Below are positions 16,864-25,569 of a stretch of DNA of 64,000 nt, one piece after another (position 1 is the first letter of the stretch; each line of letters begins with the position of its first letter). Source of the DNA: Oscillatoria acuminata PCC 6304 (GTDB taxonomy: Bacteria > Cyanobacteriota > Cyanobacteriia > Cyanobacteriales > Laspinemataceae); assembly GCF_000317105.1 (NCBI RefSeq), contig NC_019693.1, positions 5,023,227 to 5,087,226 of the forward strand, read 5' to 3'. A model generated the notes under the pieces. The model was given only the letters and a program-made list of their open reading frames with translations, was not told the origin of the DNA and did not search any database. The translations under genes were made by a program, and so were the position numbers.

Positions 16864-18489
16864 TCAAGTCTTCCATTGCGAAATATTGTCCGCAACGTGA
16901 ACATCGGCCTGAGTGCTTTTAAGCAATTTTGCTACTCGCATTGGAACTTCTAATGAGGTTCCTCTTCTAGTTGCCCAATAACTCCAATTTCCGTCATACG
17001 GGGATGCTTCTGGCTTGACCAATGTATGCCTTGTAATTTGAGTATAGGAGTGTTTCCAGAGACTTAATCCGTCTTTTGCTTGAAACAGCCACTTCTCATT
17101 TCTTTCCTTTCCGTTTCCGATTTTAACCGTGACCTTATGGAAATATTTTCTCAGCTTTTCAAGGTTTGCCTGACCGCATCTTGATACTGTCCATGCCCTC
17201 AATTGTTGCCAAATATTATGGTCCATTTGGTTGAAGGTTTCCATTGAAACTACTCCTGAGTAGTAATTACTCCACCCTCTGATGATTGGGTTTAGTCTAC
17301 TTATCAGAGCCGCTTGGGGTGCAGTTTTATGATTTTTGATGACACCCTTTAGCGCTTCACTGTGGGCTTTGATTGCTTTGGCGCTTGGCTTGATATGGGT
17401 TTTATGCCCGATTAGTCTGCTGTTTGCGCCTCCTGTTTTCCCGGACTTGTATTTACCTACTGGATATTGCCTGATGGTAAATCCGAGAAAATCAAATCCT
17501 GGTGTGACCTTTTCTCCATTTACTTCGATTTCTCTAAGTGTGTGGCATATTTTGGTCTTTTCAGGTTTAAGCTCAAGTCCTACAAACTTTAGCCAGTTTT
17601 CCAAAGCTATCTTGCATTGATTGATGATTTCAATCTCTGGTGAGATTACTACGAAATCATCAGCATATCTGATTAAGGTGGCCTTGACTTTCTGACCTTT
17701 CCTTTTTGGATACAGTTCTTCGATTAACCTGGCCATTCCATCCAATGCAATGTTGGCCAGGAGTGGACTTATTACCCCTCCTTGAGGTGTCCCGCTTTCA
17801 GTATCCTCAAATATGCCATTATCCACTACCCCTGCCTTTAACCATTGTTTGATTTGGCGACGGTGTTGTAAACAACAATCTAATTTGGACAGTAGGTATT
17901 CATGGTTAATCTTGTCGAAGCATTTGGTTATATCTGCATCTAGGACATAGTAACTGCCCTGATTTATGGATGCGTAGATACGACCTATTGCGTCGTGAGC
18001 AGAGCGTCCGGGTCGAAACCCATAGCTCGTCCCTTCAAACCTAGCTTCCCATTCGGGTTCTAAGGCTTGTTTAACCAAGGCTTGCTCGGCTCTATCTCTA
18101 ATGATTGGGATACCCAATGGGCGCTTTTCATCACGTCCTGGTTTGGGAATCCAAACCCTTCTGAGTGCTTTGGCTTTAGAGTGTTTACCAAGGTCCTTAG
18201 CAAGTTCGAGACGTTGTTTGGGTTTTAAGGATTTTACACCATCTATCCCTGCCGTCTTCTTGCCTTGGTTATCTTGGGTCACTTTCCTGACCGCTAAGAG
18301 CCTAGCGTAGTATGATGAAGTTAGAAGTTTTTGCAACCTTCTTGCTTTGGCATCCTGTCCCGATTTAGCCGCTTGGAAAATACGTTTTTGCAACTTAAAT
18401 ACTTTTCTTTGAACTTTTGTCCAAGGAATTGCGTTCCATGTTTCCGTAGTCTTTAAACTCGTTTTAACCGTATTCATTGCTACTGTCAT
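16864..18489 (-). CDS. ltrA: Group II intron reverse transcriptase/maturase (HNH domain out of frame)
   Basis: This 541-aa intron-encoded protein has all RT blocks, including GTPQGGVISPLLANIALDGM near residue 234 and the catalytic YADD in TLIRYADDFVVIS near 273. The maturase X domain follows (about 380-500). At about position 16919 the frame departs from the expected HNH endonuclease. Reading one base back after LLK gives SGRCSRCGQYFAMEDLMEVD, then HIQPLSMGGKDEYRNLQLLH and RHCHDKK, ending at 16733. That is an intact HNH domain in the -1 frame. The present frame ends in unrelated residues at 16864. RT and splicing functions look intact; second-strand cleavage would need frameshifting or is lost. 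Confidence 0.9.
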   Translation of the reverse strand: MTVAMNTVKTSLKTTETWNAIPWTKVQRKVFKLQKRIFQAAKSGQDAKARRLQKLLTSSYYARLLAVRKVTQDNQGKKTAGIDGVKSLKPKQRLELAKDLGKHSKAKALRRVWIPKPGRDEKRPLGIPIIRDRAEQALVKQALEPEWEARFEGTSYGFRPGRSAHDAIGRIYASINQGSYYVLDADITKCFDKINHEYLLSKLDCCLQHRRQIKQWLKAGVVDNGIFEDTESGTPQGGVISPLLANIALDGMARLIEELYPKRKGQKVKATLIRYADDFVVISPEIEIINQCKIALENWLKFVGLELKPEKTKICHTLREIEVNGEKVTPGFDFLGFTIRQYPVGKYKSGKTGGANSRLIGHKTHIKPSAKAIKAHSEALKGVIKNHKTAPQAALISRLNPIIRGWSNYYSGVVSMETFNQMDHNIWQQLRAWTVSRCGQANLEKLRKYFHKVTVKIGNGKERNEKWLFQAKDGLSLWKHSYTQITRHTLVKPEASPYDGNWSYWATRRGTSLEVPMRVAKLLKSTQADVHVADNISQWKT

Positions 18490-19157
18490 CCTTTCCTTGC
18501 ATCTAAACCGTAACCTGTTAGCCTATCCATTCCATTACCGAATGGCGTTTTGCTTCGGGTTACATCTCACCCCCTCAGTGCTGACGCTTACACTTATCAC
18601 TACTTAGGTAATCGACCAATTACTAAGAGCATCTGAGGGGTTATAACGTTCCGTCTATGTGGGTGATTCGCTTTTAGGCTTGTCCTATCTCCCGGTGGAA
18701 TTGAGGGTTTGTGTAGAGGAATACGAAAAGCCTCTACCTTTCCACGTATCCTTTTTGGATGCAGTGTTTCATCCCATTTCACTGCTCATTTTTACGAGAG
18801 TTCAAGCCGGACATTCAGTTTCCTTAGCCATGAGCGATTGGCAGTGGTCTCTATTGTGGTGTTGGGCTACCTCTTAGAGCCTTCCGTTCCCCGCTTCAAT
18901 CCTAGGGTCGTGACTCCTAAAACTGGGGGTGGCTATCGCCGTTGCACCTGAAAAGTGTTGCCAACAAATTATTGCACTACTCATCAGAACCCTGTGCCGT
19001 CCTACCTTGAGTACCAAATTGGTAACTCATTTGGACACGCATAGACAGTTATGAGGTCATCTGGGACGAGTCCCTTTATCTAACCCAAGGGGGGTTAAAG
19101 CCTCACTGGGGGTTATTTCAGGCATTTCAGCCTTATTTCACTCCCAAACGTTTCGCA
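18490..19157. other. 5' noncoding part of the group II intron (domains I-III region)
   Basis: This stretch carries no gene. It is the intron RNA upstream of the maturase start and should fold into domains I to III. Stem-rich sequence such as GAGTTACCAATTTGGTACTC on the minus strand supports this. Confidence 0.7.
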
Positions 19158-19272
19158 CTTCGTCATTAAATTTACCACCTTGACAGGGCTAATAGTAAAA
19201 GACCTACTCTTGTAAGTCTCCTCCATCCATCTCTCCAGTAAACGATACCCAATCCCGTCAGGAGGGTTTTAT

Positions 19273-21207
19273 TCAAACCTCTGCCTGGAAGGGCTGATCA
19301 AAGAGGGGCTGGCAAATGCCGTCTTGTTTTCTGCCCGTAAGTAGATAGACGAGCATTTCCCCTTTGCCTTTGATAGGGATAGGGCCTCGGCACTCGAAAC
19401 AGTAGCTAGACTGTAAAAGGGCGTAGGTGGTACTAGAGACCTGAATGCGTCCGGGAATCCCGTGAGATTCCATGCGAGAGGCAATGTTCACCGTATCGCC
19501 CCAGAGATCGTAGATAAACTTGTGAGTTCCGATCACCCCAGCGATCGCCGGTCCAGAATGAATGCCCATCCGCATCGCAAAAGATTCGTGACATTTCCGA
19601 TTAAAATTCAGGATTTCCGTTTGCATCTCTAGGGCCATTTCCGCGATCGCAGAAGCATGATTGCGGCGCTGCACGGGCAGACCCCCCACTACCATATAGG
19701 CATCCCCAATCGTCTTAATTTTCTCCAACCCGTGTTTTTCCGCGAGTCGGTCAAATATGGTAAAAATTTCATTGAGCAGTTGTACCAATTCCGTGGGGGA
19801 AATCCGTGCTGCTAACTTAGTAAAGCCAACTAGATCAGCAAATAAGACCGTCACTTCCGGAAAACTCTCGGCAATGGTTTGGGTCTCCTCCTTGAGCCGT
19901 TCGGCGATCGCCTTGGGCAAAACGTTCAGCAACAGGCGCTCAGACTTGGCTTGTTCCACCTCTAATTGCTTAAACGCTTGCTGCAACTGGTCAGATTGTT
20001 CCGCACGGGCTAAGGCTAGGGCTTCAATTTCAGCGGTCCGAGAGACGGAAGTCAGCAAATAGGTGACCGGAATATGTGTCCACAAAAAGCCAATAATCAG
20101 CACCGCCCAAGAACGCCAATGCCTGCGCGATGCCTGATATTCATCGGTGGGCCAGATATAGAAAGCCCAAATCCGTCCATTGACCTTGATTTCTCGCCGG
20201 ATCGCACGTTCGTTCCCGTTGGCAATCATAACCGCACGAACGCGATCGCGCTGATTCTCCAGAGGTTTGAGGGGACATTCCGATGGCACATCCAGCGCAA
20301 ACGCTTCCGTGGCACTATTGGAGGTGACCAGTTCCGTGGATTCAACTAAAGTTAGTAACGGATAGGGTTGACGGGAATTTTCGGGAGTGCCTGTTCCGGG
20401 GGTTTCATCGCACAGGTACAAGTTAAACTGGTTACCTCTGGCTCCAGCGAGGGGAAATAGATTGTCCACCTCCACCCACCCCACGACAAACCCGCGCAAG
20501 GGTGGTACGGCTTCCAAACTACTGGGCGGGGGGTCATTTTCGAGGGTGATGCGCGTGGAGACAGCATTCTCGTAAACGGGATGAACCGCTAAAAATCCCA
20601 GCCGCGATCGCGAACCCAGTTGCCACTCTAGGCGCTCGCTGACTACCATTTTCCCCATCTGTGCCGCTCGTTTCAGTGTCGCTTGGTAGCTGGGATTGGC
20701 GGCGAGATCAAAGCCAGGGGTATTGCGGTGGTCCTGGAGGGGGGAAATATAGGAGATGGGAAAGTATTCAGCAAGGCGATCGCGCTGAAGGAAACGGCCT
20801 GGAGTGATAGATTGGGTAATCGTAAAATTTTTGTCCCCTTCCATCGCCATCCGCTCCTCATAATCCTGGCGATCGGCATCTTCCACCCGCTCCACCCAAG
20901 CCACCAGAGATACAGTAGAAGGGTTTGATAGGGGCCGCTGCACGAACTGCTCAAAGGAGTTCAGATCCACAATTTGGGAGGCTTGAAAGAAGTCCGTAAT
21001 CGTGCGAATGACTTCCAAGTCGGCGTCGAGTTGCTGCTGCAATCGACCCGTTAAACCGTCAATGTTGCGATTTAATTCATAGTCCCGTCGCCGATTTTCC
21101 CACTCCCATACCACGGCGAATCCGATCACAGAGAGTCCAACCCCCATCCCAAAGATGATGGCAGCAGGAAGATAGCGACTCCAGGGTATTTTGGGCTTTT
21201 TTGGCAT
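19273..21207 (-). CDS. CHASE-domain class III adenylate cyclase
   Basis: This 644-aa membrane adenylate cyclase makes cAMP from ATP. It has a first membrane span at residues 12-34, an extracytoplasmic CHASE-like sensor (about 50-330; SQIVDLNSFEQFVQRPLSNP near 93), a second span (about 362-385, WAVLIIGFLWTHIPVTYLL), a short coiled coil, and the cyclase (about 440-630). The key residues are visible: VLFADLVGFT, LEKIKTIGDAYM (adenine Lys), IYDLWGDTVN (adenine Asp) and NIASRM. Unlike the Cache cyclase at 12992 it has no HAMP linker. The two cyclase domains are very similar, suggesting duplication followed by sensor exchange. The group II intron and an IS separate them. Confidence 0.93.
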   Translation of the reverse strand: MPKKPKIPWSRYLPAAIIFGMGVGLSVIGFAVVWEWENRRRDYELNRNIDGLTGRLQQQLDADLEVIRTITDFFQASQIVDLNSFEQFVQRPLSNPSTVSLVAWVERVEDADRQDYEERMAMEGDKNFTITQSITPGRFLQRDRLAEYFPISYISPLQDHRNTPGFDLAANPSYQATLKRAAQMGKMVVSERLEWQLGSRSRLGFLAVHPVYENAVSTRITLENDPPPSSLEAVPPLRGFVVGWVEVDNLFPLAGARGNQFNLYLCDETPGTGTPENSRQPYPLLTLVESTELVTSNSATEAFALDVPSECPLKPLENQRDRVRAVMIANGNERAIRREIKVNGRIWAFYIWPTDEYQASRRHWRSWAVLIIGFLWTHIPVTYLLTSVSRTAEIEALALARAEQSDQLQQAFKQLEVEQAKSERLLLNVLPKAIAERLKEETQTIAESFPEVTVLFADLVGFTKLAARISPTELVQLLNEIFTIFDRLAEKHGLEKIKTIGDAYMVVGGLPVQRRNHASAIAEMALEMQTEILNFNRKCHESFAMRMGIHSGPAIAGVIGTHKFIYDLWGDTVNIASRMESHGIPGRIQVSSTTYALLQSSYCFECRGPIPIKGKGEMLVYLLTGRKQDGICQPLFDQPFQAEV

Positions 21208-22193
21208 AGTTGCCTCGTGATTTTTGGCAGCGATTTCTAATTTTTGATGCCCGAGAGCATCGATGTTATGAATTGTTTTCCTGGGGAATCAGTATCCCCC
21301 GTTTGTTCCTCTGAAATGTCTTGTTTGGTGAAAGTTTTTTAGGGGTTGATGTTTCCATCCCCAACCCAGTACATTGGGGAGCATCTCAATTTTGCCTAAA
21401 CCCCAGTCTGACCTCTCCCCTCTGCCCCCCTCCCCTTGTAGGTGGAAATAAATCTCTTTCTCCCCCTTCCCTCTTAGGGAAGGGGGCTGGGGGGTTAGGT
21501 CTCTTTTCAAAATTGAGATGCTCCTGTACATTGCACCTAAACTCATACCCTGATGAATACGCCCCAACGCGATCGCACTGGGGAGTCAAAGGATGGATCA
21601 GGGATATTCATGCTTTGGCGATCGCCACTGATGGAACTGTCTAGATTCAGAACAATCAGCCGGTTCAGTTTGGATCCCTTGTTGATGCCTCCCCAATTTT
21701 ACCGTCCCCTGATATCAGTTCCTGCGCTGTTGTTAACGGATCTGGATCGCGGCTTTAGCCCTAACACTCTGGTCATCCAAATCCTCCCCTGACTCTAAGA
21801 GTAGGCGGGCATTTTACAGCAGTTTATACCCTAACATACTCTTTAAAATAGCGTGTTCCCACCCTTCGGGGCCATTGAACACCCATACCCTTACACCCCT
21901 ACACCCCTACCCGATTTAAACACAGTCTTCATCGCCGGATTTTATGTGAGTTCCTGGGAAAATCGAAGTTTAAAAATTTCCCCTTCCCCACAATTTTATA
22001 GATTATATAACGGGAATAGGGTTTCCGGGAAAAGAGCCGGGGCAGCCCGAATTTCGGGGTATCCAAGGGGGCACTTTTCACCCCGGAAAAATTGCACCAA
22101 CCGTCGAGATTTCCCGGGGGATTCCCTAAACCGGGGATTCTTCCCAGGCGGCCCCTAAATGAGAATCGCTCCAGTTTAGGCCAACATAGCCCA
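21208..22193. other. 1-kb intergenic region containing a MITE
   Basis: Apart from the MITE at 21377-21525, nothing gene-like is supported. Around 21880-21912 there is a short ACACCCCT/ATACCCTT repeat. The rest has no codon bias; the open frames on both strands are short and unlike known proteins. Confidence 0.5.
21377..21525 (+). mobile_element. MITE (GGGAGCATCTCAATTTTG family), 8-bp target duplication
   Basis: A 149-bp element with inverted ends GGAGCATCTCAATTTTG at the left and its complement at the right. It is flanked on both sides by GTACATTG (21369-21376 and 21526-21533), a direct 8-bp target duplication. The interior carries the CCCTTCCCTCT...AGGGAAGGGGG hairpin. It has no coding capacity. 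Confidence 0.88.
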
Positions 22194-24614
22194 TTACGGC
22201 ACTGAGAAGGGCTGAGGATTCGGTTCATCGATACAGCCCGCTTGTTCTGTAGCCGAGGGGACGACATTCGGCAGGACCTGCGGAAGTAAAATCTGCTCTG
22301 AAATCCACCCCATATTGCTGGGTCGGACCCGGACAAGGGGTGGCGCTGCTGGTGCGGGGGTGTCCTCACTAACGGGTTCCGAGACCCCTTCAGCCCCAAC
22401 AACTGGAGTCGGTGTAGCCTCCTCCGATTCCACGGGTTCTGGGGTCGAGCAAACTTGGATCTGGACCCAGGCATCGGAGTCGCTCACTGCGGGTTGTTTG
22501 CCCATCACCAACAGAACACTGCCACTAGGGATAAACCCCAGTTCATTTCCAGGGATAGCCGCCCCTTGCTGCCTCAACAAAATTAACTCCCCATCCTCTG
22601 GGGCTTCATCGGTAAAAGGCTGCCTCAGTTGCAGGTACTGGCCCCCTTCTATCGTGGCCCCTTCTGTAATGTCCGGAATCAGCAAGGGGTCGGTCTCGGT
22701 TTCCGTGGGGTTCGAGTTTTCTTGCTCTGAAAAGGGGAAATTCGCGATCCAATTCTGCCATCCCGGCTGGGTGAGAAGTACCGCCGCTAGTCCGCCTAGG
22801 CCAATCAGCAACAGGATTCCTAGTAAAATCGGCAACCTGGAACGTCGTGGGGGTTCAGGAGGGATCAACTTTGTCGGAACATCCTGGAGTGAGAGATTAT
22901 CCGGATCCTTTGTGGAGAAATCTGTGAGTTGAGAGTCTTCTAGGGGTTCTGCGGGGGGGATTGATTGGAGTTGGGCTACCAACAAACGGGAGTCGAGTGC
23001 CGCCGAGCGAATGGGTTCTACTTTACAGTAAACCAGCCCCACGGTGACGTTATCATGGCCGTTATGAAAATTACCAATATCGATTAACTTCGTGACCGAT
23101 CGCAACACGGGGAATTCCCCAGATAAAACCGGCAGGATTTCCGTTTCCCAGTATTGCTCCACCCGGTCATTATCGCTCAACCCATCGGAACAGAGCAGGA
23201 AGGCGCTATCCTCATCAAGGATAAAACGTTGGACGGTGGGATGCAGGACCGACGAAGCACTCATCCCTAATGCCTGAATGAGAGACCCTGCCGCCCCTTG
23301 TTGGAGGGCATCCCGGTATAGGGAGTAACCCAAACGGACCTCCCGGGAAGCCACATCATCATCCAGGGTGACTTGTCGGCATCCGGTGGAGGTAATCCAA
23401 TAGGCGCGACTATCCCCAATATGATTGATATAAATTTCATGGCGATGGGTCAAGGCCATGACCAAGGTGGTTCCCATGCGCTGACGAGCTTGCCGCTGTT
23501 CCTCATCATTCCGACTGGCGATGCGATCGTTGGCAATCCCCACGGCGCGTTCGATCTGCTCCATGATCCGATCGGGGGCGCTTTGGGTATTCTCGGAAAG
23601 AAGGGATTCCAGGTGTTGTTGTAAGGTTTCGATCGCCAGATTAGAGGCGACATTCCCCCCTTCATGTCCCCCAATGCCATCACAGACGATCGCTAACCCA
23701 CTGGTGTCTGAGGTGGCACGGCTGGTCCCACTGGGGGGATAACAGGCATCTTCATTCCGACGGCGAGTCGGCCCGCGATCGGTCCCCGTAGCAATGTAAT
23801 AGGTGCGCTTATAAAGCCCTCCACAAAGACTTAAACCTCGGTCTAACAACTCGATGAGTTGCGATGTGGTTTGCACATCTCCCATCGTTAACATCTGGCT
23901 GAGTTCTTCCAGATAGGGGGCGATCGCCCCATGAGCAGTCTGGGCCCAACTCAACCACAACTGACCCAGTTCAGACAAGTTGGGCGTTTTCGCATCCCGT
24001 GGCAATTCGAGCAGTCGCAGCAAGGATCCTTCCACCCGAAGCAATCCCGGATTCAGCAGAGTCGCCGCCACCCCTTCCTTTTTAAACGGGTACCAGAGTT
24101 GAGCCATCTGCCACAACCAATTGAGCTGGCGCATCGGTGAAGCATCCGCCCAGCAGTCCGTCAGTAAGGGCATGAGTTGGGCATGGACTGCCTCGGGGGG
24201 TTGACCTTTGCGGAGGGCCACTATTGTCCCTTCCGGGTAAATCGCCGTTTCCTCTAGTAACCAAATATCCCGATTCGGGTCATTCCCTTTCATGGGCAAT
24301 CGACCATAAACCTGAGGGACGTGCAATCGCAGGGGAAACAGTTTGAGATAGGGGATGATCGCCCCGGGAATCTCGACTGGCATCTCCGGCAAGACCCCGG
24401 GTTTGGTATCGACCAGAATCTTATCCTCCTTAACCCAATAGCGATCGGCTAAGATCTCCCCGGGTTGATAGCTGGAACGACCCGTTCCACCCACTGCCCA
24501 TAAGTAGCGTTTCGGCAGGGGCGTGCCACATTTTTGACAAAATTTTTGGGTCTCCGGGTTGGGAGACTGACAAGTAAAGTTGGGACAGTAGATTATGGCC
24601 GATGGTTTGTTCAT
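22194..24614 (-). CDS. Zinc-ribbon PP2C-type Ser/Thr phosphatase, membrane-anchored
   Basis: This 806-aa protein would dephosphorylate Ser/Thr phosphoproteins. It opens with a four-Cys zinc ribbon (Cys10, 15, 26, 29; FCQKCGTPLPKRY). Residues 40-260 form a degenerate kinase-like or helical region. The PP2C domain spans about 270-510 and its metal-binding Asp residues are visible in RRRNEDACYP, AIVCDGIGGHEGG and FLLCSDGLSDND. A single membrane span lies near 597-617 (LPILLGILLLIGLGGLAAVL). The C-terminal part holds an SH3-like segment (LRQPFTDEAPEDGELILL) and a Pro/Glu-rich tail, probably outside the membrane. It is a natural counterpart to Ser/Thr kinases such as the one at the left edge, though not in an operon with it. 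Confidence 0.9.
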   Translation of the reverse strand: MNKPSAIIYCPNFTCQSPNPETQKFCQKCGTPLPKRYLWAVGGTGRSSYQPGEILADRYWVKEDKILVDTKPGVLPEMPVEIPGAIIPYLKLFPLRLHVPQVYGRLPMKGNDPNRDIWLLEETAIYPEGTIVALRKGQPPEAVHAQLMPLLTDCWADASPMRQLNWLWQMAQLWYPFKKEGVAATLLNPGLLRVEGSLLRLLELPRDAKTPNLSELGQLWLSWAQTAHGAIAPYLEELSQMLTMGDVQTTSQLIELLDRGLSLCGGLYKRTYYIATGTDRGPTRRRNEDACYPPSGTSRATSDTSGLAIVCDGIGGHEGGNVASNLAIETLQQHLESLLSENTQSAPDRIMEQIERAVGIANDRIASRNDEEQRQARQRMGTTLVMALTHRHEIYINHIGDSRAYWITSTGCRQVTLDDDVASREVRLGYSLYRDALQQGAAGSLIQALGMSASSVLHPTVQRFILDEDSAFLLCSDGLSDNDRVEQYWETEILPVLSGEFPVLRSVTKLIDIGNFHNGHDNVTVGLVYCKVEPIRSAALDSRLLVAQLQSIPPAEPLEDSQLTDFSTKDPDNLSLQDVPTKLIPPEPPRRSRLPILLGILLLIGLGGLAAVLLTQPGWQNWIANFPFSEQENSNPTETETDPLLIPDITEGATIEGGQYLQLRQPFTDEAPEDGELILLRQQGAAIPGNELGFIPSGSVLLVMGKQPAVSDSDAWVQIQVCSTPEPVESEEATPTPVVGAEGVSEPVSEDTPAPAAPPLVRVRPSNMGWISEQILLPQVLPNVVPSATEQAGCIDEPNPQPFSVP

Positions 24615-25050
24615 GGGGATTCCTCGCGCCTGGAAGCTGTTTTTAGTCAGCCGAATGTCGGCAATATTATCTCCCTACTATGGGCGCAGCATTTGGGGAA
24701 TATATTGATGACTCGATCCATGATAGTTGTATCCTATTAGGTCACCCCTCGTCCAAGCTAGATCGCTCCAGATAAGTGCCAATGTCCGATTTTAACTTTT
24801 TTCTGGCCGTTTAGGGCTTTTATTATTGGCGTTTGAGTCAGGAGATTGTCCAAGGCTTGCCCGGATGGGCTGGGGTTGTACTTTGGCTTTAGGAAAACCC
24901 CATTGTCAAAACCTCAATCAGGAATGCTCCTATACCCATACCTGGACAGTCTAACTTACTTATCCCGTTGATGCTGGATTGAGCGTGGGCTTTACAGCGC
25001 CTTACAATTATTGATGATGTATTGATTTTAACTACCCTGGCATAATAGCT
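24615..25050. other. Intergenic region between divergent genes
   Basis: This 436-bp gap separates the divergent PP2C gene and ndhM. It must hold both promoters, but I see no clear -35/-10 pair and no repeat. No gene is supported. Confidence 0.5.
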
Positions 25051-25392
25051 ATGATGCTCAAGTCAACGACCCGTCACATTCGGATTTTTACCGCCGAGGT
25101 GCAAGATAATGAATTTGCTCCGAGTCCCGACTTATTAACCCTTGACGTGGATCCGGACAATGAGTTTAACTGGCCTGAACCGACGTTACAGAAGGTTTAT
25201 CGCAAGTTTGATGAACTGGTGGATTCTTACAGCGGGGAAGATTTAACGGAGTACAATTTACGCCGCATCGGTTCGGATCTGGAGTATTATTTGCGATCGC
25301 TCCTCCAAGAGGGAGAACTCTCCTATAACCTCAACAGCCGAGTCCAAAACTACAGCATGGGTTTACCTCAAATGGTCTATGAGGACCAGTAA
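25051..25392 (+). CDS. ndhM: NAD(P)H-quinone oxidoreductase subunit M
   Basis: This 113-aa protein is NdhM, an oxygenic-photosynthesis-specific peripheral subunit of the thylakoid NDH-1 complex, which drives cyclic electron flow and respiration. The family signature is unmistakable: LKSTTRHIRIFTAEVQDNEF at the N-terminus, LTLDVDPDNEFNWPE in the middle, and LTEYNLRRIGSDLEYYLRSL then NSRVQNYSMGLPQ at the end. Length is normal. The protein could start at the first or second Met (25051 or 25054). It stands alone and is convergent with the gene at 25570. Confidence 0.97.
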   Translation: MMLKSTTRHIRIFTAEVQDNEFAPSPDLLTLDVDPDNEFNWPEPTLQKVYRKFDELVDSYSGEDLTEYNLRRIGSDLEYYLRSLLQEGELSYNLNSRVQNYSMGLPQMVYEDQ

Positions 25393-25450
25393 TCTCCCCT
25401 TTTGTTGTCTTCGGGTTTAAACCGGAGGCCCAACCTTGCTCTGTGGAGTC

Positions 25451-25490
25451 ACTCTCCCTAGAGAGTCGGGGCAGTTCCTCAACTGCCCCG
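25451..25490. terminator. Two adjacent hairpins between convergent genes
   Basis: ACTCTC-CCTA-GAGAGT (25451-25466) is followed at once by CGGGGCAGTT-CCTC-AACTGCCCCG (25467-25490), both perfect stems. They lie between the stops of ndhM (25392) and the minus-strand gene (25570). No U-run follows on either strand, so this is a candidate bidirectional terminator or processing site. Confidence 0.5.
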
Positions 25491-25569
25491 CCTACAGATT
25501 CGGCTTCCCTCCTGAACTTATGGGAAATCCTGATTTGCTTTCCCGGGAAAGCCAACAGGCGGTTGGGGT

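Larger units (their letters stand above)
16637..19158 (-). mobile_element. Group II intron with maturase ORF
   Basis: Read on the minus strand, the 5' end is GTGCGAAACG at 19158, matching the GUGYG start of group II introns. Domain V lies at about 16681-16718 (GAGCCGGATGAGGTGAAAGT and then CTCATGTCCGGTTCTGA). Domain VI follows at once, with a 10-bp stem GGGGATGGAG/CTCCATTCTC around GTGA and an A as candidate branch point. The 3' end near 16637 (ending AT) is inferred from branch-point spacing. About 2.5 kb in total, with a reverse transcriptase/maturase gene in domain IV. It is inserted between genes, not inside one. Confidence 0.88.

Noticed and set aside
21289-21644. Open frames giving RPNPPAPFP-REGG or LTPQPPSLRGKGE peptides (also at 29.2, 40.4, 49.0 and 63.8 kb)
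   Set aside because: They lie within MITE copies; the peptide similarity comes from the shared repeat.
22315-22932. 205-codon plus-strand frame
   Set aside because: Antisense shadow of the PP2C gene, whose protein motifs are clear on the other strand.
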